DNA from: Paraescarpia echinospica
Lineage: Eukaryota > Annelida > Polychaeta > Sabellida > Siboglinidae
Direction: 5' to 3'
Assembly: GCA_020002185.1 (NCBI GenBank)
Contig: CM034533.1
Span: 41,378,616 to 41,442,615, forward strand
Length of the DNA: 64,000 nucleotides
Shown: positions 12,283 through 23,850 of the stretch, in pieces
How positions within the stretch are numbered: position 1 is the first letter of the stretch
How the letters are laid out: each line of letters begins with the position of its first letter
Notes under the pieces: generated by a model
Seen by the model: the letters and a program-made list of their open reading frames with translations, nothing else
Databases searched by the model: none
What the model was told of the DNA's origin: nothing
Made by a program: the position numbers and the translations under genes

Positions 12283-12567
12283 ATGCGGATGTACAGCAAA
12301 ATGTCAGGAAGCTGGTATGCAGTACCATCGAAGACAGCGAACAAATACAATGATGTCATCGATATCCAAACCGATGTAGTTCACCGAAGAATGCTCGACA
12401 CTGAACCTGTCTCACAGCATCAAGAGTTGTTGCCCGAAGACTCATGCTATATCTGCCAGACCCTGGCACCCACCGTTCCATCACCAACTGCCGAGCTAGT
12501 CAGGCGTCACCATATTCGTATGTCGAGCAACCTGCATTCTACATTGGTTTTTAGTCAGTTAAGCTAA
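12283..12567 (+). CDS. Coding-like ORF of unknown function
   Basis: A 94-codon frame starts at ATG (MYSKMSGSWYAVPSKTA) and contains QHQELLPEDSCYICQTLAP with a CxxC pair. It ends at TAA, after which the same frame stays open for another 33 codons (LTDLEASAHPIGTGESV) to 12667. A pyrimidine-poor but usable AG (GGTATAG/GTAGATG) lies just upstream at about 12278. The composition is more protein-like than surrounding frames, and GC is higher. It may be a decayed exon or transposon fragment; no family is recognised. Confidence 0.25.
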   Translation: MRMYSKMSGSWYAVPSKTANKYNDVIDIQTDVVHRRMLDTEPVSQHQELLPEDSCYICQTLAPTVPSPTAELVRRHHIRMSSNLHSTLVFSQLS

Positions 12568-12667
12568 CTGACTGACCTGGAAGCCAGTGCACACCCCATC
12601 GGCACTGGGGAATCTGTCACGGATGCAACACACGACACAATTGGGATCAGTCGGTGGACATTCACAT

Positions 12668-13673
12668 GACAAACCATTAATATGCAGCATGCTGCATGGC
12701 TGTACAATCTTGTCCGAGATCCTGGACAAATACAACTGCCCAGTATGCCATATTAACTTGGAGAACTAGTGGTACTAAGCACACTAGTCCAATCTCCTGT
12801 AAAGAAAAGCATATTTTCAGTAAAAATAGGTATCATTGTAGTGTTGGGATTAAATAATTATGGAATGTTCATTCTCATAATCAGTAAATATAAAAAAAAA
12901 TTCATGTGTGACCTGCAGCATTTCACAAGAAAAACGGCAGCAAGAAATGTGCTACTACAGCTGCATCTGTACATGTTTATATCTTAGGAACAGTCAGTGT
13001 TTACCAGGGTTGTTCCGGAGGAGGAAGGGGGCAGGTTGATACAACATGCAGACATTAGTAGAATATGCTCTTTTTCAAAATGGTGAAACATTTTAACTAT
13101 TTTTTTCTTTACAAGGTGTTCATTGTTATTACATGAATTAAAAATTGTTCAATTTCATTACAGTGATGCCTGATCTTTGTCAATATTATAGACTGATTTG
13201 AATTCTGCTAATCAGTAAAGCGCATTTATATGTTTTGTTTTCAGTATATAAATTCATGTCAGTGTCTGCCATGTGTAACTACTACACATATTCATGTTTG
13301 ACATTTTAAGGTTCTGCCTGAGGTTGAATGGTCAAGGTGAATGTCGGAAATGACAAAATGAGGTGTTATTGTGATGCTAACAGTATATTTTCCTCGCCAA
13401 GTATTCAAAGGTTCATAACATGTGTTTACCTTCTTAAACAAATAATAATATATTTTATAAACTTATTTCTGAGTCATCGCCATATGCTAAAATATAATAC
13501 TTTTAAAGGTGTATTAATATGCCTCTGGGTATAATATAAGTGCAGAAGTCAACTTAGTTTTCCATGTCCAAGATGTTATTAAAATGTGTATGAAAACAAA
13601 TATATATGTAAATGTGCACATTAAAATTTGTTGACAACTTATACGTGGTTGATTGTTATAAATTTGAAATTAC
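12668..13673. other. Non-coding, nothing recognised
   Basis: Short AT-rich frames only. Confidence 0.5.
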
Positions 13674-13797
13674 CTGGATTGATCAAATGTGGGCCTCCCG
13701 CAGACTATGTTCCTCCCTGTGTCTGCCTGACCCAGGTGACCTCCTTTGCTCCTCTTCTGCCTCGTCTCATTCCCATTCTTGGGTTGCAGTGTGGCCT
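13674..13797 (-). CDS. Candidate exon, unassigned protein
   Basis: On the minus strand an open 124-bp segment runs from ATTTTGCTAG/AGGCC at 13797 to ATCCAG/GTAATTTC at 13674, so both splice consensus signals are present. Two of the three frames contain stops. The open one encodes basic, Gly-rich sequence (ATLQPKNGNETRQKRSKGGH, then LGQADTGRNIVCGRPTF). It is GC-richer than its surroundings. No family is recognised and no partner exon is assigned. Confidence 0.3.
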
Positions 13798-14566
13798 CTA
13801 GCAAAATCATAATTCAAGTTACGTATTATGCATTCATATATTGCTGTGGTGAGAATATATACACATATTGGTAAATACACAAGAATAGCTGGCATATGTC
13901 AGTTGAAAGGTATCACAGGATACCAATTACATAAACTATAGCTAGGCACCATGGACCACAATGGAAACAAGTGCGAGCATATGTATTTACACGTTTACAT
14001 TTTTATATTGAATAAAATCGTCATCACTATCATGGACATGGTTGTCATATAATGATCACCAATATTATACTCCAGTGTTTGACGTTCTGTTGCACGAAAT
14101 TACGGATGCTCCCTGACTAAGTTACTTGCACGATCAAAAGGGGCCTACTGCCAAACCAATGTAACTTGTCATTTCGCACCCTCACGTCATCTATTCCCTA
14201 TATGTATTGTCGCAATAACATAGTTTATTAACAAGATCCTACGTAACCAAATACAATGCATATCAAATATTATACTCGTTGTCACAGCCTCTGACTGAAT
14301 CTCTGGCTGATATCGTCATGGACCTGGTGACTGGCTTAGCCTTGGCTTAGGCTTAGTCAGCCTCGAGTCGAGTGTAGACGTTCGCAAGTTGCAATTCTCG
14401 TTGAATTAATACACGGCTACGCGTTCTTGTTGCTAAATGCGATAGTGTAATACGTACCTTCGTACAACCACTTTGGAATCTTCATCTTGATACACCAAAG
14501 CACGTGTATGTTGTTATTGTTTTCGAATACATGGGATGCCGATCTCGCGTAAAGCACGTGACCGAA
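13798..14566. other. Non-coding; possible promoter zone at its end
   Basis: Mostly AT-rich. At 14290-14570 the sequence becomes GC-richer, with two CACGTG E-boxes (about 14501 and 14555) just before a short ATG frame at 14567. Confidence 0.35.
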
Positions 14567-14620
14567 ATGGCGCAGGAGGTCGACAGCGCAATTGGCTTTC
14601 GTCAGCTATACCCGGTGTAA
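14501..14620 (+). promoter_or_regulatory. E-box pair ahead of a short start-codon exon candidate
   Basis: CACGTG occurs at about 14501 and as GCACGTGACC at about 14554. Twelve bases after the second is ACCGAAATGG, a reasonable start context. It opens MAQEVDSAIGFRQLYP before GTGTAA, which could be a weak donor or simply Val-stop. This could be a gene start on the plus strand. No downstream exon was found. Confidence 0.2.
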
Positions 14621-14639
14621 CGACAACTCTTTTCTTTTT

Positions 14640-16620
14640 GACGATTAAAAAACAAGTATGCATTTTTTATTAAACCGACTGTGCATACTAGTTAAACTAT
14701 TCACACATTATACGTCTGAACCTAAAAGAACCGGATTGGCGATGGGCAAACGAATTGGTTGAGGACCTTTAAGCGTGTCGTATGTAGGAGGTAGGGTTGG
14801 AGGTCTTTGGGCAATTGTTATGTAACGAATAAAATTGAAAACGTGTTAACTAGTTTATATGTCAAAATTAGACTGACAGCAGTCATTTGCGTTCAAAAAT
14901 GTGTTTATTTTAGTGCTTTGCGTATATATAATATACAAATATATAATACAAAAAGAGCTCCCAATGGCTTTAGTATCTATAAGGTCGTAATAGTTACGAC
15001 GTGCGGTCTTATACTGCGCTGGTTCCGCCTAGACAAGACACATGTAGCGCAAACTACATGATCAGAACAAAGGGTCTGGTAGCAGCCCCCGGGTACGAGT
15101 GCAAATCCTATTCCGGGTCACTACGCCACTATCATGAGTTGTCTTTTTTATTGATCCTTGCCATTTGACGACTTTCATCTAAAAAATACCTCTTTTGGCA
15201 TATGACAGTCGCTAGTATATTGCCCTTTTATGTTGCAATTTGCCCATTTCTGCACGGATTTTGATCTCAACTAGTTGCTTTTTTCTGGGGGGATCAGGAT
15301 CTTCTTCTCAACAAATTGCAATGTTCAAGATTGTTTACCAGTTAAAGTGTTCTTTCATGGCTGCCTTTTATGAACATTATTGCATATTGTATGTTTTAAT
15401 ACCCTCGCAAAAAGGGCAGGATTTGTGGATGTTGGAATGACTGTGGGCAAGTGAAAAGGCTGGGGGCAATGCCCCCCACATTGCATGTTAAAAACGCCCT
15501 GTGTGCATCTTTATGCTTGGGGCTTACTAGTCTATTAGTAAACTGTAAAATTAGCCACGTGCCTACGTTCACGTAGACTGATCGTTTGTATTATACTATT
15601 CTAACAAAACGGGCAATGTCTGCACTGCAAACATTAACGAATTGTGGTCTTATTGGCTTTCAATCTCCATCCAGACTCTTTTTCGGTCATGTGGTCACTC
15701 CAAAGAAAATGGTGCGCAGGCCCTGTACCAATGGAACATTGATTTCTATGTATAGCTCGGCTCGTAGACCGCCCAATATGAATTTGGTTTCGCCGCCAGT
15801 GGTTGTTTGCGAGTCCCTACGCAAAGTGCGGAAGTTCGCGGAATTAGTTGTACACCTGTACTGGGACCTAGTATTGCATGTCCGCCGTGCCGTGCGGTGG
15901 GAACTATGACAACTGCATGGTACCCAAAAGCCCGCGCCCCACATCGTAAGGCACTTTACTGGAAGTTCCAATATAATTAATTGACCGTTCGACCACTCTC
16001 GCAATGCATGGTACTGCTACTTCCCAAACATTACATGTAATATGAGCCACGATTGGCCCAATCCCAAACAGCCTATTCTTGAATGGCAATGAGATGATTG
16101 GCTAAGCTTAACGTCAGCGTTCTTGCAAGACGATGAGAAACTGATGTAATCAGCAGCGCCGCAGAAGATGTAGTTTATACATATCCATTGTATGTGTGCA
16201 TTGGCCCTATGCTTTGGGTTGACTTTGTCAGATTGAATACGCTAGAGGGCCTTCATTTTAAACCTATAAATTTTAATTTACAATAATTGTTCTGCAGATA
16301 TAACATTCAACACAGCTGACATTACATTATAAAACACACAATACTATAAATCAGTTGTGCATGTATTGGAGCTGACATTTTTGTGGGAACGTTTGGGTAG
16401 TTCGAAACCTAACAACTCCACCAAACTACTTTTCTTAGCCGGGTTCGATGGTAACTGTTCAGCCCCGGCAAGCACACAGCCTGTCTGGGTAACTAGCGGC
16501 TGACGAACACAATTTTACTAATTTCTTTTCTAAACAAATCGTGATTAATGACTAAACGATATTTGTTCCGGGTCCAAATATCTCCTACGTCAGATGGTTC
16601 TGACAAAACCTCGACGTTGA
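14640..16620. other. Non-coding with dispersed repeats
   Basis: This holds the inverted copy (about 14740-14775) of the repeat seen near 1765, and at about 15765-15830 a copy of the family containing AATATGAATTTGGTTTCGCC and GCCAGTGGTTGTTTGCGAG. No gene was recognised. Confidence 0.5.
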
Positions 16621-16629
16621 AGGTGCAAT

Positions 16630-16704
16630 CAGAACGCGAATGCTCGACGTTATGAACGTCAGTCAGAACGACTGACGTTCATAACGTCGAGCATTCGCGT
16701 TCTG
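16630..16704. repeat. Perfect palindrome, 35-bp arms, 5-nt loop
   Basis: Arm 16630-16664 (starting CAGAACGCGAATGCTCGACG) is exactly complementary to 16670-16704. The loop is AGAAC at 16665-16669. No mismatch is visible over 35 bp. It lies about 310 bp beyond the stop codon of the ASB-like gene. Confidence 0.97.
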
Positions 16705-16939
16705 GTTGACTTGGCAGGACATCTGTCGACGCTCGCATGTCGACCTGATATCGGTATCGGGCTAGTACCACGGAAACGAACCTGTGCTCAACATGTCGCG
16801 ATCACACATAGAATCTACAAGACCGGCTAAGAGGAGGGATGATGAATATATCACCACTGGTCCACGTGTAAGCTTACGCTCTTACGATAATAGATCGAAA
16901 TTAAACTGAAGTGTCTGCAGCTATACATATGTATCTCAT

Positions 16940-16945
16940 TTTATT
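16940..16945 (-). terminator. Polyadenylation signal of the ASB-like gene
   Basis: TTTATT on the plus strand is AATAAA on the minus strand, about 70 nt past the TGA at 17016-17018 of the ankyrin/SOCS gene. Confidence 0.6.
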
Positions 16946-17015
16946 TACAGTTGATACAAAAGCCGGAGTTCAACAAATAAAATGCAGTATCCAGTTCGCA
17001 TCGTTACTGCACACT

Positions 17016-20000
17016 TCAAGATTCTGGAATCATGAGAAGTCTGCAATCGTTTTCGCCGAGGTCGTACAGATATTCTCGTATTTTCTCGGGCAGCGGCAAA
17101 TGCCAGACGCTATGATTGAACTCTGACCCCATGACCTCCCGGATGACCTGTCGACAGCTGTCCTGGAGAGACGGCGCGACGCTGCAGTGCGCGTGCAGCA
17201 GCTGGTAGACAGGACAGTGGCGCGTGCACAGGACTCCGCTACAGCCGCGCGTGCGGTACACGCGAAAGACGCGGTCCGTCCGGTGGCGTCGCATGGTGGC
17301 AATCAATGCGTGCACGGCTCGCAAGAGGGCGCCAATATCCGGCGTGACAGGAGTTGGCGGCAGGTGGTGGATCGCGTGACTCTTTAGCAGCAGTTGGACA
17401 GGCAACTCTTCGGCCCGGTTAGGCACGTCCGGGCTGGCGCCGCAGCGAAGACACAGTCGCAGCAGACTGGCAAGGAAAGTAAGTAAAATCTATCAGCGTG
17501 AATGTTAACAAATTGACAAATATCTCAGGAACGTGGGATACGCATAGATACAACTATTGGCGTCTCTATAAGGCAAACGTTCAGATAGGCCAGAACACCA
17601 GTCAATCGAGACGAGGGGAATTACGGACTATCTCATTTGTACGATGACGTAATTTATCTCAAGTACTGAAGAAGTTGGTGTGCTACGTTGACGACAGACT
17701 ACAACTACATGGTAATATCACGTATTGGATATGTCAAAAAGAAATCGTTAGCATTGTTTGTGTTAGGTCGATGACACATTAACAATGAATAAAATGCGCT
17801 GGCACGTACACACATAAATTCATTAATAAATCGTTGTGAATTATATTGAACACAATTAGTTAATTTGGCGAAAAGGTTCGCAGCAGCTAGATTTGGTCAT
17901 ATAATTATATTATTCATGTTCCAACATAAAACTAAGCAAAAGCAATGCAACGTGATCCACACAACGTTGTCTACGTTATACCAACACATCAATGCAGACT
18001 TTGGGAACAAGTTCTCGTCTGACTGGAGACTAACCGACACAGACTGCTAAATAATGTCACAGTCCGGTGAAAGAAAACGTCAACGCAAAAGGTAAGTTCA
18101 TACCGCGGTATACAGTCTTTAGAACTGCTCACTGCACTTTACATATCACCCCCTGGCAGACCGGTTTAATCGAATACCATCTTGACTTATCTGGGAAGCA
18201 TTCAATCATTGTCAGGGAAGCCTTTAAAAGGCACGCAGAAATTACTGCGCGTAAATTATTCGTACACAAATTTCCACCACTGTCGAAAGCCAGGTACTTA
18301 TTCGTACAGTTGAGTGAACTGGAGTAAGGTGGAATAATATGAACAAACTTGCCCAAGGTTCGAAACGGCAGCACAGGATTCACACCTCAAATCTCTTGAT
18401 TGAGAGTCTGTCGTTCTAACTCTATGTCATAAGCGGTTCCAAGGGGACCTGGGGGCATGTGCTTTGCCTGTGCTATGCCTGTGCTAGAGTTACGTACCCC
18501 GTAGACCTTTTGAATGTGCCCCCACTACGTGTCCCCTTAAACGTTCTGAAATTATGAACTTCGTCGCGAAAGGTTTGTTGCAACAACACCCCCTCCCTCT
18601 ACCCCCTCCCCACGTCTTCCGATGTCAGGATCCGACATTGCAACAGCGGAGTCGTGCTGAAGCTCCGGCTCACAGCCAACCCAATATGAATTTGGTTGGG
18701 CCAGTGTTTTTTTGCAAGTTTCAAGGGGAGTGCAACTGGAGGGTTTGTCCCCCCCCTCCAGACTGCTACCGCACTCCATTTGCAAAACACTGTTATATAT
18801 ATACACGTCGTAAATTGATTTTAAAATTTAGCTTTACACCTTGAGGCTTGATTCATTACCTCAGTAGTTGCTTTATACACGTGTCACTGGTGATTATGGC
18901 GTGTAGCACAGTGCCGCCTAGCGAATCGTCAATAGAACTGAAGTATGCCTTGTGACGAGCGAACAGGGCGATGGTCGGCAGGTATCGCTCCACGGCCGAA
19001 CCTCTCCGGGTCATCGAGTCCACGAACACGTGAAGCGGCGTCTGTCCAGCCTCGTTCTGAAAAATAGTATGTAATCTTAAGAATATGGAAGTTTTATTGA
19101 TTACCTTTGGTAGATAACATGAAATATATTTGATTCATAAAGGCATGATTGAAACAAACTTAATTGCTCATGGTATATCTTAAATGATGTACTGACGGTC
19201 ACATTTCAACGTCAATGTTACACCATAGCCAACTGGAAGAAAAGTCCAGGTAGGGATATAGAAAGTCTACTTTGATCCTTTGGTCTGCCACATACCATGC
19301 AGTAACACTAATTGTTATACCAGTATTCCCATTAAAAGTATGGCTATGGTAATATAATTGATGAACGAATTGAAATGGAATCATAACAACTTCGTACTAA
19401 GAAAAAGTAAATAACTAAGTGTGTGCAACGCTTTGAAATTGAGTAGTTTTAATGCAGGTCAGTGTTTTATGCCGCACACTATCATGGCGATGGCGACACA
19501 GAGATGGATCGAGGTCCCAGAGGCAGAGGTCTGGACGGTGGAAGGGACATATGAAGAAATGAAGGGCAGAGTGGACCTGGAACCTCAGAAAAATTCACTG
19601 TATGCAGATGATCTAGCGGTGGTAGTGGACGGGGAAGGGGATTTACAGGAACAACTGATAGAGTGGAAAGATATCTTCAGCAATCACGGACTGAAAGTAA
19701 ATCTGGAGAAGACAGAGGTGCCGTGGGTTGGGCAAAAAAGCAAAGAACTGGAAATATGCCTGGAGGGGAAGAAAGTAAAACAAGGAGACAGTTTTGTATA
19801 CCTGAGTGGAGTGGTATGTGGGGAAGGCCCTTCAGAGACATAAATTTGCAGGAGAATGAATAAAAGCAGGGGCGAATGCATGGAGGAAAGTAGAAGGTGA
19901 GATGGGAGACAGGCACATATTGTGAAAACTCAAGGGAAAGGTACTATGCGCATGTGTGACACCAACCTACCTGTATGGCCTAGAGACTATAGCAATGACA

Positions 20001-22489
20001 GAGAAACATCAGGAGAGGGTCAAGTACACGAAAACAACTGGGGCAGGAGAATTGCTGGGGTAAAGAGAATAGATAAGTGAAGAATGGAAGAGCTGAGGGA
20101 GGCTGTTGGTGTGAGAAAAAGTTACAATAAGAAGTTAGTGAGAAGTCCGTTGAACTGGGCAGGACATGTGGAGCGAATGGGAGAAGAACGGATGGCAAAG
20201 AAAGCAGATGCCCGGAGAATGGAGGAAAAAAGAAGACAATGGCGACTGAGACTGAGGTGGGTGGATTGCGTGAAGAGAGACCTGTAGAGATGGAAAGGGA
20301 ATGGAGAAATAGAGCAAAAGACCGAGGAGAATGGAGAAGGGTGGTAGAGAAAGTAGTGCAAGCGCAATGAGGAGGAAGAGAAAGAAAATGTCGACGTATC
20401 CAAGCCAGCCTCACCCCTGAAGACAGGGAACGATGAGGAGAACAACTATCAATATCCTGGATAGCATTATAACTAAGAGTGACACGTTTGGTCGCTGATC
20501 GTGAACACGAAGCAGTGCGACGCCGACCTTTGTGTTGACGTCCGGTTGCAGACGAAGTAGCAGCCGGAAACACGTAGCGACATCTTGCGATGAGTTGAGG
20601 ACATCAGTAAACGGCAAATGTCTGACGCAGCCGGCCAATACATGCAGCGGAGTGTCCATCTCTCTGAGGTAGTACCGGTGGTTAATCTTGGAAAGGAAAA
20701 TATTTCCTAATTTAATATATTTTGTATTGAGATAAGGAGACATTATAATAGCGAATACGTATGAGCCTATCTGGGGAAAAACGCAACGTCGATTTACATT
20801 GTTCGATAGCATTCGGACAAGTGTAACTGAATACATTATTAAACAAAGGTGCGTGGCTGCAGCGCCGCTTCTTGGTCAGGTTGAAGTATACTCCAAAGAA
20901 AACTACAACGAGGAATCGTTTTTTCTCATTATTTAAGATATTTGAAACAACCAGTCAATGCAACAGCGATGGCGTAAACACTTATGCATGTCGTCATCGC
21001 ACGCGCCACTTGACAACTGCAACATGACGTAACCAAGGAGCCTCTATTTGGACAATTTGGACAGGAGGCGTCACTGAGCGAGAAAATGGCAGTCTGCACT
21101 GAAGGTTTTTGTCCGCCATTCGGGAGGCAAGCGCATGCGCCTGCGCGACCGGCAGCGCTCGATGTTAGCGTATTTATTCAGTCACCTCATTTCATCAGAA
21201 TAATCACCAAGCTGTGATGCGTCATATAAAATGAAAGCTTTTAAAGTAATCCTTACAGTTTTTTTTAGCTATCACAATTTAAAATAATGAACTTAGCAAA
21301 CAAATCACGTAGAAACGTTCAATTATTTATTGAGCCAACTGAACTTCGTCGTGTTTCATCAGAATAATCACCAGGCTGTACCACTTTTTATATAATTAAG
21401 ATATTGAGGTTATCGTTGAAAATGTTGAGCAATAATTATGCAAAGAACTGCATTTTCTGCAGGCATATGGTCTGGCTTAGCGCAACTCCAGAATGGCGGG
21501 CGAACTGCTTACGTACTTTCCTCGACCAATGTAGATAGCGCGCGCTGAACCGTCTTGTATTGATATACTGTCTTTGGACGTAACAACGAGTTACCGCACC
21601 GGATCAATCTGGCAAGTACAATATTATGAAATCATAACTACACTGCTTGACACAACAACAGGCAAGTTTAAGTAGTTGCACAAGCTTTGGATAAAGATTA
21701 ATTCCTTTTTGCGGTATTTTGTACGGCAGTCGATCTCGTCTTGCATGTGATTGAACGTATCCCCGGGGTTCACGGTTTTTGCACGATTGCTAATTGTGCA
21801 TGCATGCTCATGAGCGAATGATTAGGGGCGCTCGCATAATGCATGCATGTACGCGTGCGAGTGTTTTCACTAACCTGGTATCCCCGACGTACAAGACAGC
21901 CAACGAGCCGACTGAGATGATTTACGTCGAATGTGTACGGTGCATAGGCAGAACTCGCAAACACACTCGGATCATCGCAGTCGACATCCTCGAGAAACGC
22001 TAACGAGTCCGCAAACGTCTCGACCGCGATCTGGAGTAGAAGCGCCGGTGTGACGTCATGACCAGCCTTCCAGTCGACGGCAGCATCCAGCAACGCCTCA
22101 ACGCAATCAAAGACGACACCGCACAAGTCTCGCTGTGCGGTCTCCGTGGAACACTTCTTGAAGGCATGCGGAAGCAGGACCATGAGCGGCGTTTGACCGT
22201 CGGCGTCCTTAGCAGCAATGTCTACGCCGCCTTCTATGAGAGTTTTGGTGGCGCTTAGGAGATCGCTGGGTTTGTTGCACATCAGGTAGAGAACATGAAG
22301 AGCGTTACGACCGTCTTCGCACGCCACATTGATATCGACGCCATGTTGGATCAGCTGTTGCATGTACCACACATCCCCCCTCCATGCGGCAAGATGGAGA
22401 ACCCCGGCCGAATTCGGTACGGATGGCTGAGTCATGGGATCGGAGGTGAAATACGCGGAACTCTCGAATTTCGTTTCGATGCCAGACAT
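17016..22489 (-). CDS. ASB-like ankyrin-repeat and SOCS-box protein, four exons
   Basis: Exons are 22489-21875, 20686-20528, 19056-18860 and 17466-17016 (615, 159, 197 and 451 bp, 473 residues). Junctions are CAG/GTTAGT, CAAG/ATTAAC, AAAG/GTCGGC, TTCAG/AACGAG, GAG/GTAATG and GCCAG/TCTGCT. Reading phases match at all three joins (0, 0, 2). Ankyrin-type repeats occur at about residues 28-60 (VLHLAAWRGDVWYM), 60-92 (NALHVLYLM), 97-110 (GQTPLMVLL), 216-258 (DTPLHVLAG) and 261-290 (GQTPLHVFV); one spans the exon 3/4 join (LRLCLRCGASPDV). A C-terminal SOCS box (422-462) has a BC box SLQDSCRQVIRE and a Cul5-box LPLP at 447-450. ASB proteins bind Elongin B/C and Cullin-5 to ubiquitinate substrates held by the repeats. 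The start is the first ATG in the frame; a 5' UTR exon is not identified. Which ASB paralogue this is cannot be decided. Confidence 0.9.
18098..18425 (-). mobile_element. tRNA-derived-type SINE in intron 3 of the ASB-like gene
   Basis: Read on the minus strand, a tRNA-like head (CAGACTCTCAATCAAGAG and a B-box-like GTGTGAATCCTG) is followed by TTGGGCAAGTTTGTTCA, ACTCCAGTTCACTCAACTG, GAATGCTTCCCAGATAAG and a tail with GTCTGCCAGGG and TGTAAAGTGCAGTGAGCAG. Relatives lie at 11590-11740 and about 56340-56600. Confidence 0.65.
18480..18790. repeat. Dispersed repeat with AATTTGGTT…CCAGTG core
   Basis: CCCAATATGAATTTGGTTGG, GCCAGTG and TTTTTTTGCAAG are shared in order with about 15765-15830, and more distantly with 11250-11310 (CATTTGGTTCGACCGCCAGTGG). 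It is C-rich around 18590 and 18750. It lies in intron 3 of the ASB-like gene. Confidence 0.5.
19450..20380 (+). pseudogene. LINE reverse-transcriptase C-terminal remnant in ASB intron 2
   Basis: Frame 19493-19843 carries NSLYADDLAVVVDGEGDL with the catalytic YADD box, then GLKVNLEKTEVPWVGQ and GDSFVYLSGVV. After frameshifts, 20084-20287 carries LVRSPLNWAGHVERMGEERM and RLRWVDCVKRDL, the usual C-terminal block of a widespread animal non-LTR family. The endonuclease and most of the RT are missing, so it is 5'-truncated and broken. It lies antisense in the intron between exons 2 and 3 of the ASB-like gene. I do not assign the clade. Confidence 0.85.
20687..21874. other. Intron 1 of the ASB-like gene
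   Basis: Contains a repeated phrase TTTCATCAGAATAATCACCA at about 21190 and 21354. It also has oppositely oriented CCGCCATTC / GAATGGCGG phrases near 21115 and 21493, possibly a decayed inverted-repeat element. No coding sequence was recognised. Confidence 0.5.
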
Positions 22490-23730
22490 TGTAAGTTTAG
22501 TGACGTTTTGTAAAGTCACGGGACACCCGATGACACGTGGCGGGAGGTTGTCACCCTTGCAAATTGTGTGCAATCCACTCACCCTTCATATAACAGCAAT
22601 GTTCTCAATTGTCAAGCAACACGTCAGAATGGTTCGGTTTATAATGTCAGTATGGGTTTTCATTTAATTTCAAATTTAGTTTCCACGGATAAAAGCATGA
22701 AGACACATCCACTGAAGAAGTCGTCATGGCCGTGGTCTGTACCCAAAATAGTGTTGTTACTGAACTGACTGAAACATGCAAACATCGCAATAAACAACGT
22801 AAACAACTAACTACATTCTACCATTATATCAGGCAACTACTACATCCAGTGTCATTACTGACATAAGCAAAATTACATAAACCAAATCGAACATTTATTG
22901 TTAAGCATTTAGTGAGATTAGTCGTCATCATAGTACGATGTACTGAAATGTATGACCATGACTGTATTATTTTCTTTAGTCATTTATTGCTAAACTATAT
23001 TAGTTTCATTATCCATTTATAACTGCAAACGGTTTCGTTTGTGGTACAATAGCCCGTTCCATTGAAGGAGCAAACTTGGCGCTTATTGTGACAACGCCAT
23101 GCACAATTTAAATAACAAATCATTTATAATGAAAAGACGATGCCGCCATAATTATCACCATTACAGGAAACAACGAACATAGGGAACCTACGTAATAGGT
23201 ATATCGATCTCCGTGATCTTGTATAGCTCGCGCACAGACATGACGGCTGGCATACATCGTCTTGCAATCGCCGGTTGCCGAGAAGCATGGAGTCTACATG
23301 GTCAGCAATGTCCAGCCACCTTGATGTTGCCGACTATCAACTTCTGAAGAAGAAGACGTATTAGAATCATGACCACGTACGTAATGGCATTGCATAATCT
23401 GTTTGCATAACGGAGTGTGCGTGTATGCGTGCATGTCACGCTCGTAGACAGGAAGTATAAATGCGTGTAGGGGCACCACGTGTACGTAGAATGACAGGAA
23501 GACAGGTACACGTAGAACGTAAAACAATGCGCGTTGTTGTAAGAACAGTGATTCGTTAGGTGACATCGAATCACTACGCGCCCTTTATTATGCGTGTGAG
23601 TTAATAAAAAAAGAATTACGAAAGACGTGAAACAGCGCTCATAGTCTTTCTTGCGTGAGGCTGCAACGAGTAAGTTGTAGTTCCACATTACAGTTTGCTG
23701 TCGTCATCGCTCCGGCTAACCGCTGTCTCC
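22490..23730. other. Upstream region of the ASB-like gene
   Basis: No further exon was recognised. AT-rich sequence includes short frames only. The promoter or 5' UTR exon presumably lies here but no signal is decisive. Confidence 0.4.
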
Positions 23731-23850
23731 ACTCACTTACTCTCTCACTCTCTCACTCACTCACTCACTCACTCACTCACTCACTCACTCACTCACTCAC
23801 TCACTCACTCTCTCTCACCCTCTCTCACACACGCGCACGCACACACGCAC
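23731..23850. repeat. CACT/CT/CA microsatellite
   Basis: About 50 bp of uninterrupted (CACT)n is flanked by TCTCTC and CACACACGCGCACGC stretches. Confidence 0.97.

Noticed and set aside
15060..15115. tRNA-like segment (GGTACGAGTGCAAATCCT).
   Set aside because: No cloverleaf could be formed by eye and the A-box is absent; at most a decayed SINE head.
19980..20573. Long minus-strand frame opposite the LINE remnant.
   Set aside because: It is Ser/Phe/Pro-rich antisense of the reverse-transcriptase fragment and runs out of the real ASB exon in the wrong frame.
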